A stretch of 64,000 nt of DNA from Ifrita kowaldi. Taxonomy: Eukaryota; Chordata; Aves; Passeriformes; Cinclosomatidae. The notes under the pieces were generated by a model. It worked only from the letters and a program-made list of their open reading frames with translations, made no database searches and was not told where the DNA came from. Both the position numbers and the translations under genes were made by a program. This document shows, piece after piece, positions 40,901 to 53,000 of this stretch (positions are counted from its first letter, which is position 1; the number at the start of each line of letters is the position of its first letter). The stretch covers positions 227,626 to 291,625 of the forward strand of contig VZRS01008252.1 of the NCBI GenBank assembly GCA_013398055.1, in the 5' to 3' direction.

Positions 40901-42124
40901 AGTAGCTTCATGTTCCATCTGAAAAACAACCACTCCAAGGCACAACCTGAGACTCTGGAAGCCCCATCAGCTCCAACTCTTGAACTCATCTCCCCAAATG
41001 ACAAAAAAGCAGCTAAGTAGCAGCTAATATCAGCCTTGGCAGCTGCTGAGCATTGCAGGTCAGCGGCAGAGGGGTTCGTTTGCAAGCTCTGTTGCCTTTG
41101 GCAGCTGCTGCAAGCTCCTAAGGCCAAACTTTTTGAAGAGGTGTATTACACACCCTGGGCCTTGGCAGGGAAAGGCCACATCCTGGGGATGGGCATCTCT
41201 GCTCAAGCAGTGCCTCAGCTACATAGCAAGATGTGATGTATGATCAGGGGTGAGATGAAAAGGGGCTGAGGAGTGAAGCAGCAAGACTGGACAAGGGTTG
41301 GACCTTGGAACCATGAACCTACGTGGAAAACCAGAAAGAAATTGAGTTATTAGCTGAAAGAAGAGCAGGCATGTGATGACCACCTCTAACCAGCTCTGCA
41401 GCTCAACTTCGTGAGGAAAGGAAGCTAACGACCTACCAGCCTTCATTTCTCACAAACACAGAATAAGTTCAAGCACAGAAAAGGAGAACATTGTGTTCCA
41501 CATCCCCTAGTAGCAGAATGAGAAATCCCAAATTCAGTTTGCACCAAAAGGGTGTGGGACAGACACCGAGGAACACCTGCAACAGGAAAGCCCACAATAT
41601 CTGGAATCACAAAGTTCATCAATACCAACCCTGAGGTGCACCAGCAGCTTGGGAACCTGCACCAGTTACAACGCAGCCTTCCTGTGGGGAACCAGAGCAC
41701 ACTCACCTATCCTGGTGGGGAAGATGTCCTCGTTGTTAATGAGCATCTCGATCCAGTCCATCAGCATGCACATGTACTGCGGGGCCGACAGCTTGGTTGG
41801 CTTCTTGTACTTGCTGTCGTCCTGCCACCTGTACTCGTACTTGAGCCCCCCGGACATGATGGGGCAGCTCCTCTCGGTGCAGTATTCCGACATGGTGCCG
41901 TAGATGAGGTTGATGCGGTTGAAGAAATCCACCACGTGCACGGCGATCCAGTCGTTGATGCTCTCGCCGGGAGGGAGCTGCACCACTGCCTTCAGGTCCA
42001 GCCCGGACTTGAGCGAGGCCTGGGCTTTCTTGTACAGCTCAAAGCGCTGCGTGCCCGGCTCAAACTTCTTCCGGGGACGGAACGTTTTGTCTTTGTTGAA
42101 GACTTGCTTGAGACACAGGGCCAT
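28914..42124 (-). CDS. MOB3C: MOB kinase activator 3C, complete, 3 coding exons
   Basis: MOB3C belongs to the Mob1/phocein family of small zinc-binding adaptors that bind kinases; the role of the MOB3 subgroup is less clear than that of MOB1 in NDR/LATS signalling. Coding exons 42124-41707, 32278-32076 and 28943-28914 join in frame to 216 residues plus stop, which is the length I recall for human MOB3C. The N terminus is MALCLKQVFNKDKTFRPRKK. Zinc ligands fit Cys82, Cys87 (YCTERSC), His164 and His169 (HVYIHH), with the spacing seen in MOB1. The C terminus is KEMTERICH. MOB3C is preferred over MOB3A/B because of MALCLKQVF and its position between MKNK1 and ATPAF1. The start is well set: an acceptor lies 82 nt upstream and the 5'UTR between them is noncoding. 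Intron 2 is about 9.4 kb, intron 3 about 3.1 kb. Confidence 0.97.
28944..32075 (-). other. MOB3C: MOB3C last intron
   Basis: About 3.1 kb from donor TTG|gtaagg at 32075 to acceptor tgcag at 28944. No exon, RNA gene or clear repeat is seen. Reading through the donor would add 28 residues before a stop at 31989. Confidence 0.85.
32076..32278 (-). CDS. MOB3C: MOB3C second coding exon
   Basis: Residues 140 (completed) to 207, 203 nt. Acceptor ctttgcag|GTGTTCC, donor CCTTTG|gtaagg. Encodes VPFPKQFQQVCTKILTRLF, the second pair of zinc ligands in HVYIHHFD, and HVNTCYKHFYYFIREFSLID. Confidence 0.97.
34862..34925 (-). mobile_element. CR1 LINE 3' end, diverged
   Basis: The run ataaatcacagaatcaaaga, then gttacaaagaatctcgaaag, fits the reverse complement of a CR1 3' terminus. 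Recognition fades after about 34925. Confidence 0.5.
36568..36772 (+). mobile_element. CR1 LINE fragment, ORF2 C terminus to 3' end
   Basis: The plus-strand frame reads LDIRKNVFTERVVRHWNRLP and REVVESP, the typical CR1 ORF2 C-terminal block; a frameshift follows near 36660, after which a second frame gives LEVFKSHV. It ends with ccaaccttaacgattctgtg, the usual CR1 terminus. 5'-truncated and nonfunctional, antisense to MOB3C. Confidence 0.9.
41707..42124 (-). CDS. MOB3C: MOB3C first coding exon
   Basis: Residues 1-139 plus one base, 418 nt; start ATG at 42124-42122, donor ATAG|gtgagtg. Holds most of the Mob domain, including FEPGTQRFELYKKAQASL, DWIAVHVVDFFNRINLIYG and the zinc cysteines Cys82 and Cys87. 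Confidence 0.98.
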
Positions 42125-42206
42125 TGTGGGCAGGGCCAGCCAGGGCGAGGGCAGAGGCTCAGAGCAACATGAAACCCAAGGCTGGGGTCTTCAGGGGTGG
42201 AGGCTT
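42125..42206 (-). other. MOB3C: MOB3C 5'UTR portion of the start-codon exon
   Basis: Acceptor ctttctcctcccag|AAGCC defines the exon start at 42206. It contains one upstream ATG at 42170 with its own stop (ATG TTG CTC TGA, ending 42159), 34 nt before the main start. Confidence 0.7.
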
Positions 42207-43880
42207 CTGGGAGGAGAAAGAGACACAGTTCAGTCACACATGAAGACAGCTGCATGTGTGGACACACTTGCAGGGCTTCACACCAGAATGCTGGCTGATC
42301 CCACTGCTCTGACAGGATATGGGGACAGAGATTTGGAGTGAGCTTCAGGCCCCTCCACACCCACCAGCTGCTGCCACCTCACACAGCAGCTCCTGGCACT
42401 GGAGAGGGTGAGCCCTGCCACGTGTGCCCCACGCAAGGCTTGATGGCAGACAGAGCCCTTGCTCCCTCCTGAGCACCTCAGGATCTCACCAGGCTCCAGC
42501 CATCCTCTTCCCTCCAGGCTTTTACTAACTGCTACTGCAATAAAGTGAGAACCATGATATCAGCAGAGTTCACCAGCTCGTGCAGTCCCACCCTGGTGGC
42601 CTTCTCCTCTCCTGGCAAAGGGGAAGCATCTCTTTCCCAGGGACTTCTCAGTACAAATAACCCCTGACCCTGCAGCAGCGGCTGGCAGGCGAGGCCCCGG
42701 GGAGCACGCTGCGACCGCAGCTGGCTGCTGGTTCACACAGCCCCAGCGCCAGGAGCAGTGGGAAAGGGGGGGATTATTTTTGTTGTCCTGCCCGGTGTGT
42801 TTGTCCAAAAGAACAAAACCCACATCCGAAGAAGGGAAACGCAGCCCAGCACAGCAGAACAACATTGCCAGGATGCCGCCAGCTCTCCAGGCATGCACAC
42901 AATGCACACGGCAGCCCTCGGGGTGGTGGAGCTGATGCTCTGGGTGACTCCAGGGCTCAGCAAAGTGCTGAGCTCACCCCTTCCTGCCCAAGATTAGCAG
43001 CACAGATGATGGCTGAAGTATTTTCCTTTTCCTCCCTGAAATGCAGTGGAAATCCCATCTGCCCCAGGCTGTCCTGGACAGGCTGGAATTGTGCATTTCG
43101 TTACCTGCACCAATCGCCAGTGGTGTTAACGTGAGACCAAGGCCTCCTTGTGCTAAATGCCTTGCTGAGGCTTAGGGAAGAGAAAGTCCTCCAACAGCCT
43201 CCCCCTGATGGGAGGAGATGGAGAAGCAGTTAATAAAAAGGAAGGAAAATATTTATGGAAAAGGGAAGTGACTGACCCAAAGTCACAAGCAGGAGGGAAC
43301 GGTGCAAACCTTGGATGCACATTCATCATTAAAAAGACAACTTTAGCCAAAATCTTCTATTTAAACTCTGTTTTCTAAACTCAGTCCCAGAAACGTGTGT
43401 TTGTAAGTGCTTTCTGCCCCACGGAGGGGGTCACAGTCATCACACAACGTTATTCAGTATGGCTTCAAAACCAGGCAGACCTTCCCCACCTCATGCGGCT
43501 GGGTGGGATCTTAATGGCCACACCCCTGTCACCCTCATGTATTGCCTCAGGGGGATGTTTCTTGGATGCTTTTTCTTGCCCTGCTGCAAGCAACTGGCTC
43601 CACCCATGGCAAAGAGCTTCAAAAAAAGAGCCCAATCTCTCCAAAATGCCAGCCAATGAAGCCAGCATGATGTCATGACTCCTATCTGTCCCTAGGGAAC
43701 GGCCTGTGCTACAGCAGTGCTTATGGATCCCACGGGAGGCCAGGGGTCTCTGGGCACAGTGAGGCTGTAAAGAAAAGCCCTTATCCAGGACTTCCTGGAT
43801 TCCACATATTCAAGCACATCCTGTTGATAACACCTCTAAAAAAAGCCTTCTGGGGAGTTTGCTAACAGATAACACTTTCA

Positions 43881-43919
43881 AAAATATGTATGCATACATA
43901 CATATATATTGATATATAA
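43881..43919. repeat. AT-rich simple sequence
   Basis: Alternating purine-pyrimidine stretch, tatgtatgcatacatacata continuing into tatatattgatatata. Low complexity; no function inferred. Confidence 0.8.
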
Positions 43920-46267
43920 CTACTGCAACAGGGATCCTAATCTAGGAATGTAGGAACTGCTGGGATACCCTCGGGATGAGGCACTCAGCAGGCTTTGCCT
44001 GCTGTGCAAAGTAGGAATGATGGGGCTGAGCAGTGCCTGGCCCTGGAGCCAGGTTTCCCTGGAATTTCAGCAAGGGAAGGCATGCCAACAGACATTTCTC
44101 TGTGTCACCATTCCTGCTGGCCTTGGCTGCATCTGCTCTGCTTCAGGAGCTGTTGCTGTTTGCAGACTCTGCTGTGCAGAGACTGGGTTGTTCCATGGGG
44201 ATGAGCAGCCACCCTGGCAGATGACATCCCATCGAACGTGTCACTTGCAGGGGCTGACAGCAGTGAAATCAGTTCTCTTTTAGTGCCTCACACTGCAAGT
44301 CTTCCGCAAATATTGAGCCACTGACTGGGAAATAAACACCTCATCTGCTGAAGCCAGACCTGTAACTCAACTACAACTGCGCCCCTGCATCACCCACAGC
44401 TGGATCTCTGTGTTACCCTGCAAGCTGCTCTCACTCATCAGGCAGGTGGGAATGCGCTTCGTGGTTCAGCACCATCAGAATAAAAAAAAAAGAGCAACAA
44501 ATCTGCTAAACATCTGCCAGATGTTTTCCTACCATGCATCTGTTAGAGTGGGAATGGGGAGTAGTAAAATCCATTGCTGCCCAGGTGCTGGGAGCTGACC
44601 TGTCCCTGAGCCTGCAGGATGCCAGCACAGCACTGCAGCCTCTCTGCTCCCCAGGCAGCGGTTTTCCTTTCAGGATCCTCGTCATCACCACTACCAAATC
44701 ACCAAGTTGTTAAAAAACCTTGTTAATCTTTACTGGAGAAAAATGTTCTCCAGAAATTACACTTAATACAAAGCCAAAAATACATCCTGGGATTTATGAC
44801 CTGAAGAAGCAGAGAGAGGCACTGAGCCAAAGAACAGATTTGTTCTCCACCTCACTCCGGAGCTTTCAGTGCCCAGAGAGATTGATGTAGAGGGAAGGAT
44901 GAGAGCAGTGGTGGCCAGGACCAGGACATGAGATCCCAGCTCTAGCACTTGCAGCTGGGGTGCTGAGATGGGATGCACCAGCTTGGAGCAAACAGGCTTT
45001 GCAAAGTCAGCAACGCCTCAAATTCCCCTCAGGCAGAGACTCAGCACCCACCTGTTTTCTGGGAAGAAAAGCAAAATCCTCTGCGAATGGACCTGGACAC
45101 ATCCTGAGTCTAACTGGTAGAAAAGGGCCTCAGCCAATGCAAAATCAGATTTTCCCATTTTCCACCTTTATGCATCCAACCCGACTGGTGCTCTTCCATC
45201 ACTGACCAAGTATTTGGGGCAGATCCATCTAAAAGAGATGGAAAATGGGAGATCTTCCAAGGTTTATGGTGCAAAGTTCAGCTGAGTCTGATGTTCAGGG
45301 CTGGCATGTTCCTGGAAATCATGCCGTGGTCCACTGGGGCTTGGGGTGGGGCAGGAGACCCGTCCAAGTCCTAATCACTGCTCACACTGCCTGTTTTGGG
45401 AAATCCTAAGGGCGAGCTGCCATCCAACAAGCTTAGGCTTTGCAGCTTCCTACAACATGACCGTACAGATCCCGCCCCAGCCGGCGTGGGCAGGGCCTGG
45501 GCCAGCGCCACAGCAGCAGCCTGCAGGTCTCTGCCTTCAGTTCCCACATGCAAAATCAAAGCTTTTCCAAGAGGAACCTTGGCAAAGGCTGCAAATCCCC
45601 TTCCCCACGCCACAGTTCCCATCACGGGGCGGTGCTGGCACTTCAGGGGTCCATAAATCCCTTCCTGAAGTATCTGCAAACCCCCAAATCGAACCTCATC
45701 CTATGCTTGGGAGTGGACAAGGGGTGAAGCAGGTGGAGCTGGAGACTTTCCCTGCTGTCACCCTGTGTCCCCACAGAGGATGGTTGGGAGAGGATGAGCA
45801 AAGCTTCTGGGAGGAAAGAGACTGCCATTTCCCATGGGACATCCACGCCATGGCGTCCTTACTGCTTACCCCCATCCACACTCCCAAAATAGCCTTGGCT
45901 TTGAGGAGCTTGGCTACAAACCCAGCTGAGTGGCCACAAAATCCCATCCCTGCCCATGAAGGCTGCTGGGCTGCCCATTTTTGCTGCTGGCTGCAGTCTT
46001 GCTGGTTTTAAAAGCAGCAGCAGCAGAAGCAAAACTCAGTGGGGTTTAGCAAGAATCAAATGAGCAGAGGGTTAAGCTGTGCAAGGACAAGGCAGAGCTG
46101 CTGCTGGGGACGTAGCAGGCACAGACATGTGAAAAGCTGATGTCCTAGATTGCTGGCAGGTCCAGAGACAAAAGGAAATGAACTGGATGAGAGGGAGGCA
46201 AGTTCAGGGTCAGACTTAGCTGCTAATTTCAGATTCGAGGGTTGGTTTTGTTTTTTATCTAAACTAG

Positions 46268-46299
46268 CTTTCTTTCTTACTTTCTTTCTTTCTTTCTTA
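46268..46299. repeat. (TTTC)n microsatellite, imperfect
   Basis: Runs of tttc interrupted once by ttac. Likely length-variable. Confidence 0.85.
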
Positions 46300-47302
46300 T
46301 CATTTGAAAACCACAGAGGAACACATCAAGGCAATGGCTTTGTTGCAAATTAAAAACAACCCTGAAAGACCTCTTTAGAAATGACAAAACAGAAGGGAGA
46401 GCAGGCAGAGCTGTGGGAGGGGGGTTCCTCCCCGCAGTGCTGCAGGCGTGGGGGCGAGGTCACCAAAGAAAACCTCTGGTTTTGACCCCAAATAAGCTTT
46501 AGTCAGAAACCCAGCAGGAAGGATCAGACAAATGCACTGCCAGACTCCAGGATGATGGTCACAGTGATGATCCCTGGCTCCCTGCCTCCATGTCCCCAAT
46601 TTCAAAACTTCTCTCCCTCCCCAGGCTCCCTTTATATTCAGGGCTGCAAAAGCAAAGGCTTCAGGGGGAAAAGTGCTTTGCAAGTGTCCCTGGGAAGCAC
46701 TAATAACCGTGAAGGGTAAGGAGAGAGGAAAGCTCCAGCACCAGCACCTCCCATGGCTCCAGTGCCAAGTGCATCCTCCCTGGATCCATCCCGAGGCAGT
46801 GACCTGCTTGCAGAAGCATCTGCTGGAGGCTCCTGCATTAGCAGCATGCTCCAACCCTCGTGGGCAGTGCGACCACTGGGGAGCACAACGAGGGCTCCAG
46901 CGCTGTGGGCAGCCTGCAGGGAGGCTCCAGCTGCCACACTTTGGGAAGAGGCCAAGGAGGCAGAGCACAGCCCTGTCCAGCTCCAGGCACCTTAGAGCAA
47001 AGTGTGGGTTAATTACCACCAGCTCTGCACATCCCCTCGGGCTCCCCCGGGGGATCTTGCCTTTGGGGCACCCACATATCTACTGCTTCTCTGCTTTAGG
47101 GGATTCCCTTCTCCCCACCACAGGAAGTGTAAAAGTCCCACCCAGATGGTGCATCCTCCCAGATGGAGGAGCAGGACAGCATCAGCTCAGCCACCATGTG
47201 CCAGAGCCCTGAGACAGACAGCCAGCCAGCCTCCAGATGGACAGTCTGCCCAGAAACCTGCTGGCCCCAGCTGGCTTTTCACTGCTCTAGGAAGCCTCAC
47301 TG

Positions 47303-47773
47303 CCTGGCTGAGGAGTCAGCAGCCAGCAGCCCTCTGAGCTTCCCTTCAACCCCAAAGAAGTCCAGATGCAGTTTGGTCTTCAGCCTGTCCTAGAGCATCT
47401 CTGCAACCAGAGCTACTTCTTGGGACTCATGCCCCAAAGACTGAGGCTGCTTCTCTCAAACAACCCTTGAACTGCAGCCACTGCAGCCCTGACCCAGGGA
47501 GGGATTGTGGGCAAATGGTGCTTCCAGGGGAGGNCAGGAAGCCCTGGCTGAGGAGTCAGCAGCCAGCAGCCCTCTGAGCTTCCCTTCAACCCCAAAGAAG
47601 TCCAGATGCAGTTTGGTCTTCAGCCTGTCCTAGAGCATCTCTGCAACCAGAGCTACTTCTTGGGACTCATGCCCCAAAGACTGAGGCTGCTTCTCTCAAA
47701 CAACCCTTGAACTGCAGCCACTGCAGCCCTGACCCAGGGAGGGATTGTGGGCAAATGGTGCTTCCAGGGGAGG
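47303..47773. repeat. Exact two-copy tandem duplication, 240-bp period, joined at a single N
   Basis: 47303-47533 repeats at 47543-47773 with no mismatch I can see. Copy 1 ends at aggggagg, then a single N (47534), then a short imperfect bridge aggaagcc before copy 2. The bridge resembles the sequence just before copy 1 (aggaagcctcactg). This pattern fits unmerged overlapping contig ends better than a real duplication. Confidence 0.95.
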
Positions 47774-49833
47774 GAGCATATTCCCTCTTTTCCAGCCTTT
47801 CCAGCCTGGTAATCATCTGAGGAAGGGAGGGCTGCAGAAGGAGGGTGCTGGGGAGCAGAGTGCTGGGGTATTGGCCCCACTCTCTCTGTGCTTCCCGCTG
47901 GAGCCAAGCCCCAGCTGGGCTGTCCGTGAGAAACGGGGTTATTGGCTGCTGATCCCAAATACAACCCAAACGATAGAAAATTCCAGGAAATGAGCCAAGA
48001 CAAGATGCTGGGAGGGGGATCAAGGCCCAGCACAGGGGCTGGGGGAGCTTCAGAGAAGCCCTGGGCTCTCAGCAGCATCTCCCTGCTGCCAAACCCTCCT
48101 TGTGCAAGCTCCCCTGGTGCCGCAGAGACCCATGAGAGCATCCACGAGGCACAAATCCCTGGAGCAGAGCAGACTGAGACCCCCACACGCCAGCTGGGGA
48201 CAGCTGCCAGCGGGAAGCTGTGCTGGTGCTTCCCCCAACTCACATGGTGCTTGGAAATCCCCAGCTCGTGAGAAACGGACCTGGACGGCTTCCAGGAACG
48301 GGACCGCTGCCACCCGCCCCACAGCTGGCCCCACTGTCCCCCTGCTCTGTCCTGCTCCTTGCCCTGACTCCCTGCCACACCACCAGCACAGCAGCAGCTC
48401 TCTCACCCCAAAGGCACCAAAAAAGTTCTTCCCGAGTCACACAAGACACCTCCACGCAGAAGAGCAAAGCACCATCTCTCTGGGGTAGAGGCAGCATGTC
48501 CCGTTCATTTTAGGCGTGATACCCCCTGGGGCTGGGGGCTTTTTGGGGTACCTCATTCCCGGGGGCTGAGATCTCGCTGCTGCTACCAGTCACTTGCTAT
48601 GAGCCCTGCAAGGAAGTGTCCAATGGCCTCAGTGGTGTCCAACAGCTCCGGTTCAGTCCCAAGGGTAATTACTCTGTTGTCAGAGCCGTAATTCCAAACA
48701 CCGGGCGCTCCAGCCCTGCGAGCTCAGGGAAGAAGACGAGAGGAGATAAGCCAGCTGCTGAAAACCCATCTCTACCGCTTGCTCTCACCCAGTTCCTCCA
48801 CCCACAACTTTCCACCCTCCCTCCTACACCGGCAAAGCCGCTGCCGGGGCTGTCCCGTTCGGGAAAAGCGTGTGCTGCCTTCCCCTGCCTGTCCCCCTGC
48901 TCCTGAGGGAACCCCTTTTCCTGCCACCCATTTGCATGGATCTCTGCCCAGCACCCCCAAACAGGCTCCCTGGTATTTACACACTGGCAGCTGAGCTGGG
49001 ACACCCCAGAGGAAGGGGAAGAGTCTTCTGCAGGCGTCCATCGCCCGCCTGGGTGAAAAATTTCTCTTTCCCAGGCTAATGCCAACCCAGGTCTTGCCCA
49101 TCTCGTGCTTAAAAGCATCCCAGGAGCATCCTCAGGGGTGCGGTGCTGGCTTTTTACATCCCCAGGACTCACCTCATCCCCCGGCACGGCGGCTTTCAGT
49201 CCAAATCCCTCCGCTGCACTTTCTGCTCTTATTCGGGAAAAAGGGGAAAAAAAATTAAAAAGATAGAAGTCCAAGCCAGGCTCTCTTTCGGGACTGCTGG
49301 CAGTTCGGGGATCGCAGCAGGAGGGAGAACTGCCTCGTTCCAGCGCTCACGGGGGTTTCGTTAGAGAAACCGGGGGCCGAGGGTTTTTCTCCGGTCAGTG
49401 ATGTCACATCCTGACCCTGCCGGCAGTTCCAGCTGTCCCTGGAAAACCCGCTTGAAAACGGGCCCGCCAGCCCCCACCATCGGCCGCCGTGGGCTCGCAG
49501 GCTCATGGGTGGGCACTGACACACACCCACACCCCCGCACCATTCCTGGATGCTGAGATCCTTCTTGGCGTGCAGTCCCGTGCCGCTGGCTGGCTCCAGC
49601 TTTCACAGGACAGCAGGGAGCTGGGGAAAGGAGATGAAATCCGCGAGTGTTTTCCCCTCCTCCCCCCATCTTTTCACGGTCCCTCTCCCTTCATCCTTCC
49701 CCGTTCTGCGCGCACACAAAAAACAGCCGGGGGTTTCCATGCCAGGCCAAGCTGGATGCCATCCAAAACAGAAAAGCCGGAGAGAGGGGAAAAGAAAGAA
49801 AGAGAAAAACTTTCTCTGCACAGAGCACTTACT

Positions 49834-49860
49834 TTCCGTCTCTGTCGGAGGTGGGGTGAG
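49834..49860 (-). other. MOB3C: Candidate MOB3C noncoding exon 1 (extent uncertain)
   Basis: A consensus donor CGGAAA|gtaagt (gtaagt at 49832-49827, exon last base 49833) lies about 45 nt downstream of a TATA-like ATTTAAATA (49887-49879) on the minus strand, within a GC-rich stretch. If the TATA-like box is used, the exon would be only about 25 nt. No direct support for its splicing to 42206. Confidence 0.3.
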
Positions 49861-50080
49861 TTCTGAAGCACGTTGCGGTATTTAAATCCTGCTCGGCAAA
49901 GGCAAGCCTGAGCCAGCACGCTCGGCGCCGGCAGGAGCGGCCAGCCAGCGTGGGATGGCTCGGCAGGAGCCGGGCTCTGCTTTGGGGTCAGCCTCCCGGG
50001 TCGGGCTGTAACACCGGTGTGCACCCCGCGGGTGATGCTGGTGGGTGTCGCAGCAGGGAGAGGCAGAGCATGGCCCTGGC
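49860..50080 (-). promoter_or_regulatory. MOB3C: Candidate MOB3C promoter, GC-rich with TATA-like element
   Basis: The TATA-like ATTTAAATA at 49887-49879 (minus strand) sits beside CpG-bearing sequence at 49905-50035 such as ctcggcgccggcaggagcgg. Position upstream of MOB3C and downstream of ATPAF1 suits a MOB3C promoter, but this is inference. Confidence 0.35.
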
Positions 50081-53000
50081 ACTCACGGTTCCCTTCCTGG
50101 CACGGTGACGTGTCGCTCCCAGGGGATGAGATGTGATGCTCTGGCCTTACTGAAACGTCTGCAAATTGTTTGGCACCGGGACAGTTCTAGTGAGGGAAAT
50201 GTTTCTGGGCTTTCTTACATGTGTGTTAAACTCAGGTCAAGCCAAGCGCTTGCAGGTGATAGGGCGAGCTGGGGAGTGGCAAGGTGGGGTAAGGAGCAGC
50301 AGCAGTGTGAGAACGGAAACCACAAGCCCAGCAGCCTGAGATGGCAGAAAGATGTGGCTGCCGGGCACGTTTGCATAAAGCTGGAGGGTTTAGGATGAGG
50401 GTTTGATTCCCTGAACCCTGTCTGGCATCCCCTACTGCTGCAGCCGGGGATTTATCTCCCGACCCCATGCAGCCTGTGCATCCAGCAGGATGCGTCTCTG
50501 CAGGATCCAGACTCCTTCCCCCATAACACAGCTTCTCAGCTGCAGGTGATGCCAGGGTTTGATCTCTAGGCACAATGTTCAGAGGCAGTCTGTAAAAATA
50601 AGCTCATCCAGCAGCCTCCCAGACCAGACAGCCACGAGGGAGCTCAGCCCAGCCCTGCAAGGCTTTTGCTCTCCTTTCCTCCCTCTCTCTTTGAAGTTTG
50701 TTTGGTGCAGGTGCAATAGAAACTCTTTGGCACCCGCAGCAGCACCTTATTAGAAGTGAACAAGAAAAGTAGGGCCCATTTCATTGGGCAGCAGCCACTG
50801 GTGGATCACTTTTGACTGGAGCTGAAGGGAATCAGCTTGCACACCCCAGACGCCCCTTGCTTTTCTGCCTGTCCCCATCTGGGACATGTCTGAAGGGCAG
50901 GTCCTGAACCAGGTGATGGGAGAAGGACACACCAAGGACATGCAGGATTCACCTGTGCTCTGCATCCACTACAGCATGAGATGGCTGAGGTGTCTCACAC
51001 TTGCTGAAAAGGTAAAACCTTGAGGTGAAGTGCCCTGCACAGCTCCTGAGGCAGGACAAGCTGTCAAATTCATCTGCCCAGCTGCTTCCCACCACCACCA
51101 TCATCAGCTAACCCAGCACCACAGCTATAACCTCAGACTCTGTGTGTGCATCTTCCCCAAGACCGGCAGGCTGAGCCTTTTCCACGTCAGCCTTGCCCTG
51201 CTCATGGAGTGAATCTCTCGCAATCATTACAGGTATTCTCAGGTCAAAGTAACACCCCTAAAATCAGGATCAAGCTCAAGTAATCCAGCAGACTTTTCCT
51301 GGTCACTGACAAACCAGCCCCATTCCTGGCTCCAGCAGGTCCAGGCGAAGCCTTTCTTCATCCCAAATGCTGGATGCTCCCTGCTTGCACATTACAGCCA
51401 CCCCAAGTCCCAGCAAGGGCTGAGCAACTCTGCTGTCCTGCATCCTGGGGACCCGTGCCCATGCTCCTCTCCAGGGGATGCAGCAAACAACAGAATGTCC
51501 TCAGATCTTGTGAGCCGGAGGTGGAGGTCTGTGGAGCAGATGTAACTCCCAACAGCAAATGCCAAGCCAGTAGGAAACTTTCAACTGAAATCTCAGCAAA
51601 AAATGGGCAGAAATCCAAAAGTGAAGAGGCTTGGCCAAATAGCAAAGATCCCAAAGGCAACTCATAGCTAGGATTTACATCCAGGCGAGATGGAGCCAAA
51701 ATACTTGGAGGAGAGATGGGGTCCTCCCACCCTCAGCAGTCTGGAGCCAAAGGAGAGGGACCAGGAGAACAGCACGAGGGCTGGGGTTACATCAGCTGCA
51801 GCCCCACAAGTCCACAGGGGTGAGCAACACCTCCTGCTCAGGAGTTACCCCCTTGCATGAAGTTTTGGAAATGTCACAGAGCAGGGAGCCCACGGTCCCG
51901 GAGCCAGTCGGTGCCCCAGCTGTGGGGAGGGAAGCAGGAATCACTTGGGAGAGAGGAAAAGGTCCGAGGGACAGGTTGGGGAAGGAGGGATGTGTTATTG
52001 TGAAGAGGGCATTTGTCTGCCCTGGAGGAAGGAAGAGGGGAGTGCTGGCCTCGCTCCCGAAGGCAGGTGCATGGCTGAATTTATCGGGGGAAGGAAGCAG
52101 GGACGGAAGCGAGCCCGGAGCACTGGGCGGCTCCATCGGAGCTCACGGGCAATCACGGGAAGAGGCCCAGGGCAGCGAAGCAGCTTCACAGGGCTTGTCA
52201 GGACATGGCTGCACTGGGGGAGGCTGGGGGAGCCCCCTGCCAGCCCCCACCACTGCGCTGGGCTCTCACACAATGCCCTGCACGGCGCCCCATCGGCACA
52301 GCCCCTTCGGCAGCCGGGGACGTGCTTGTTCCCAGGCAGGGCTTGAAGGCTCTGAATGCCTGTGCACACCAGAAGACACTGCAAAGAGAGCAGTGGGCTT
52401 GCTCTGGCTGTTCCCAGAGGGGACAAGGACGTGCCCAAAGTTGGCCTCAGCTAATGCAGCATCAGGAACAGTCAGTTCCCCTGCTCTGCTCCACCATGTC
52501 CTGCACAAACTCAGCGTCAGGGAGTGAGAACTTCTTCAGCCGTGGATCAGAGGGTACTGGAGTCTTGCCATTTTCTACGGCACAGGGAAAAAAGCCAGGC
52601 ACAGATGGAAAAGCACTGGAGTCATTTTATGTGAGGGTAAGAACGTCGCCCGTCAGTCTGCACTTCCTTGATTGCTCCGACTGCCACCTTCCTTCCCTGG
52701 GAGCAGGATGGGCTCCGGGTTTATCTCCCCAGGGTGACAGGGGTGGGTGGGCAAGCCAGAGGTTTGAGATGCTGGTAACAATGAGCCTCTGCCTGCAAAG
52801 CCTGCTCCAGCACTCCTAGCAGGAATTCCAGCCACATCCCGGCCCTGGGCTCTCATTCAGCTGGAAGCAGACCACAGCCAGCACTGAGGGGGCTCCTACA
52901 GCACCTGGCTCTGCCAGCAAGTCCTTGCTGCGGGATGCTGCTGGGGCTGACGTTTACATGGGGCCACGGGGAGTCTTGGGCTTCTTCTCCCTGAACGTGC

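Larger units (their letters stand above)
32279..41706 (-). other. MOB3C: MOB3C intron between coding exons 1 and 2
   Basis: About 9.4 kb. It contains CR1 fragments near 34862 and at 36568-36772, and a GC-rich, stop-poor stretch at 35.3-36.2 kb that is open on both strands but matches no family I know. No supported exon. Confidence 0.8.
42207..49832 (-). other. MOB3C: Probable MOB3C intron 1
   Basis: GC-richer DNA with no supported coding exon. It contains an AT-rich simple stretch (43881-43919), a TTTC microsatellite (46268-46299) and the 240-bp duplication (47303-47773). It is an intron only if the 5' exon near 49.83 kb is right; otherwise it is partly upstream intergenic DNA. Confidence 0.4.

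Noticed and set aside
41552..42172. 206-codon plus-strand open frame
   Set aside because: Antisense shadow of the MOB3C first coding exon, caused by its GC-rich third positions.
45346..46011. 221-codon plus-strand open frame
   Set aside because: No domain or family motif seen; overlapping minus-strand frames; lies in probable MOB3C intron 1.
51820..52527. 235-codon plus-strand open frame with overlapping frames on the other strand
   Set aside because: No recognisable domain, open in several frames, typical of GC-rich intergenic DNA.
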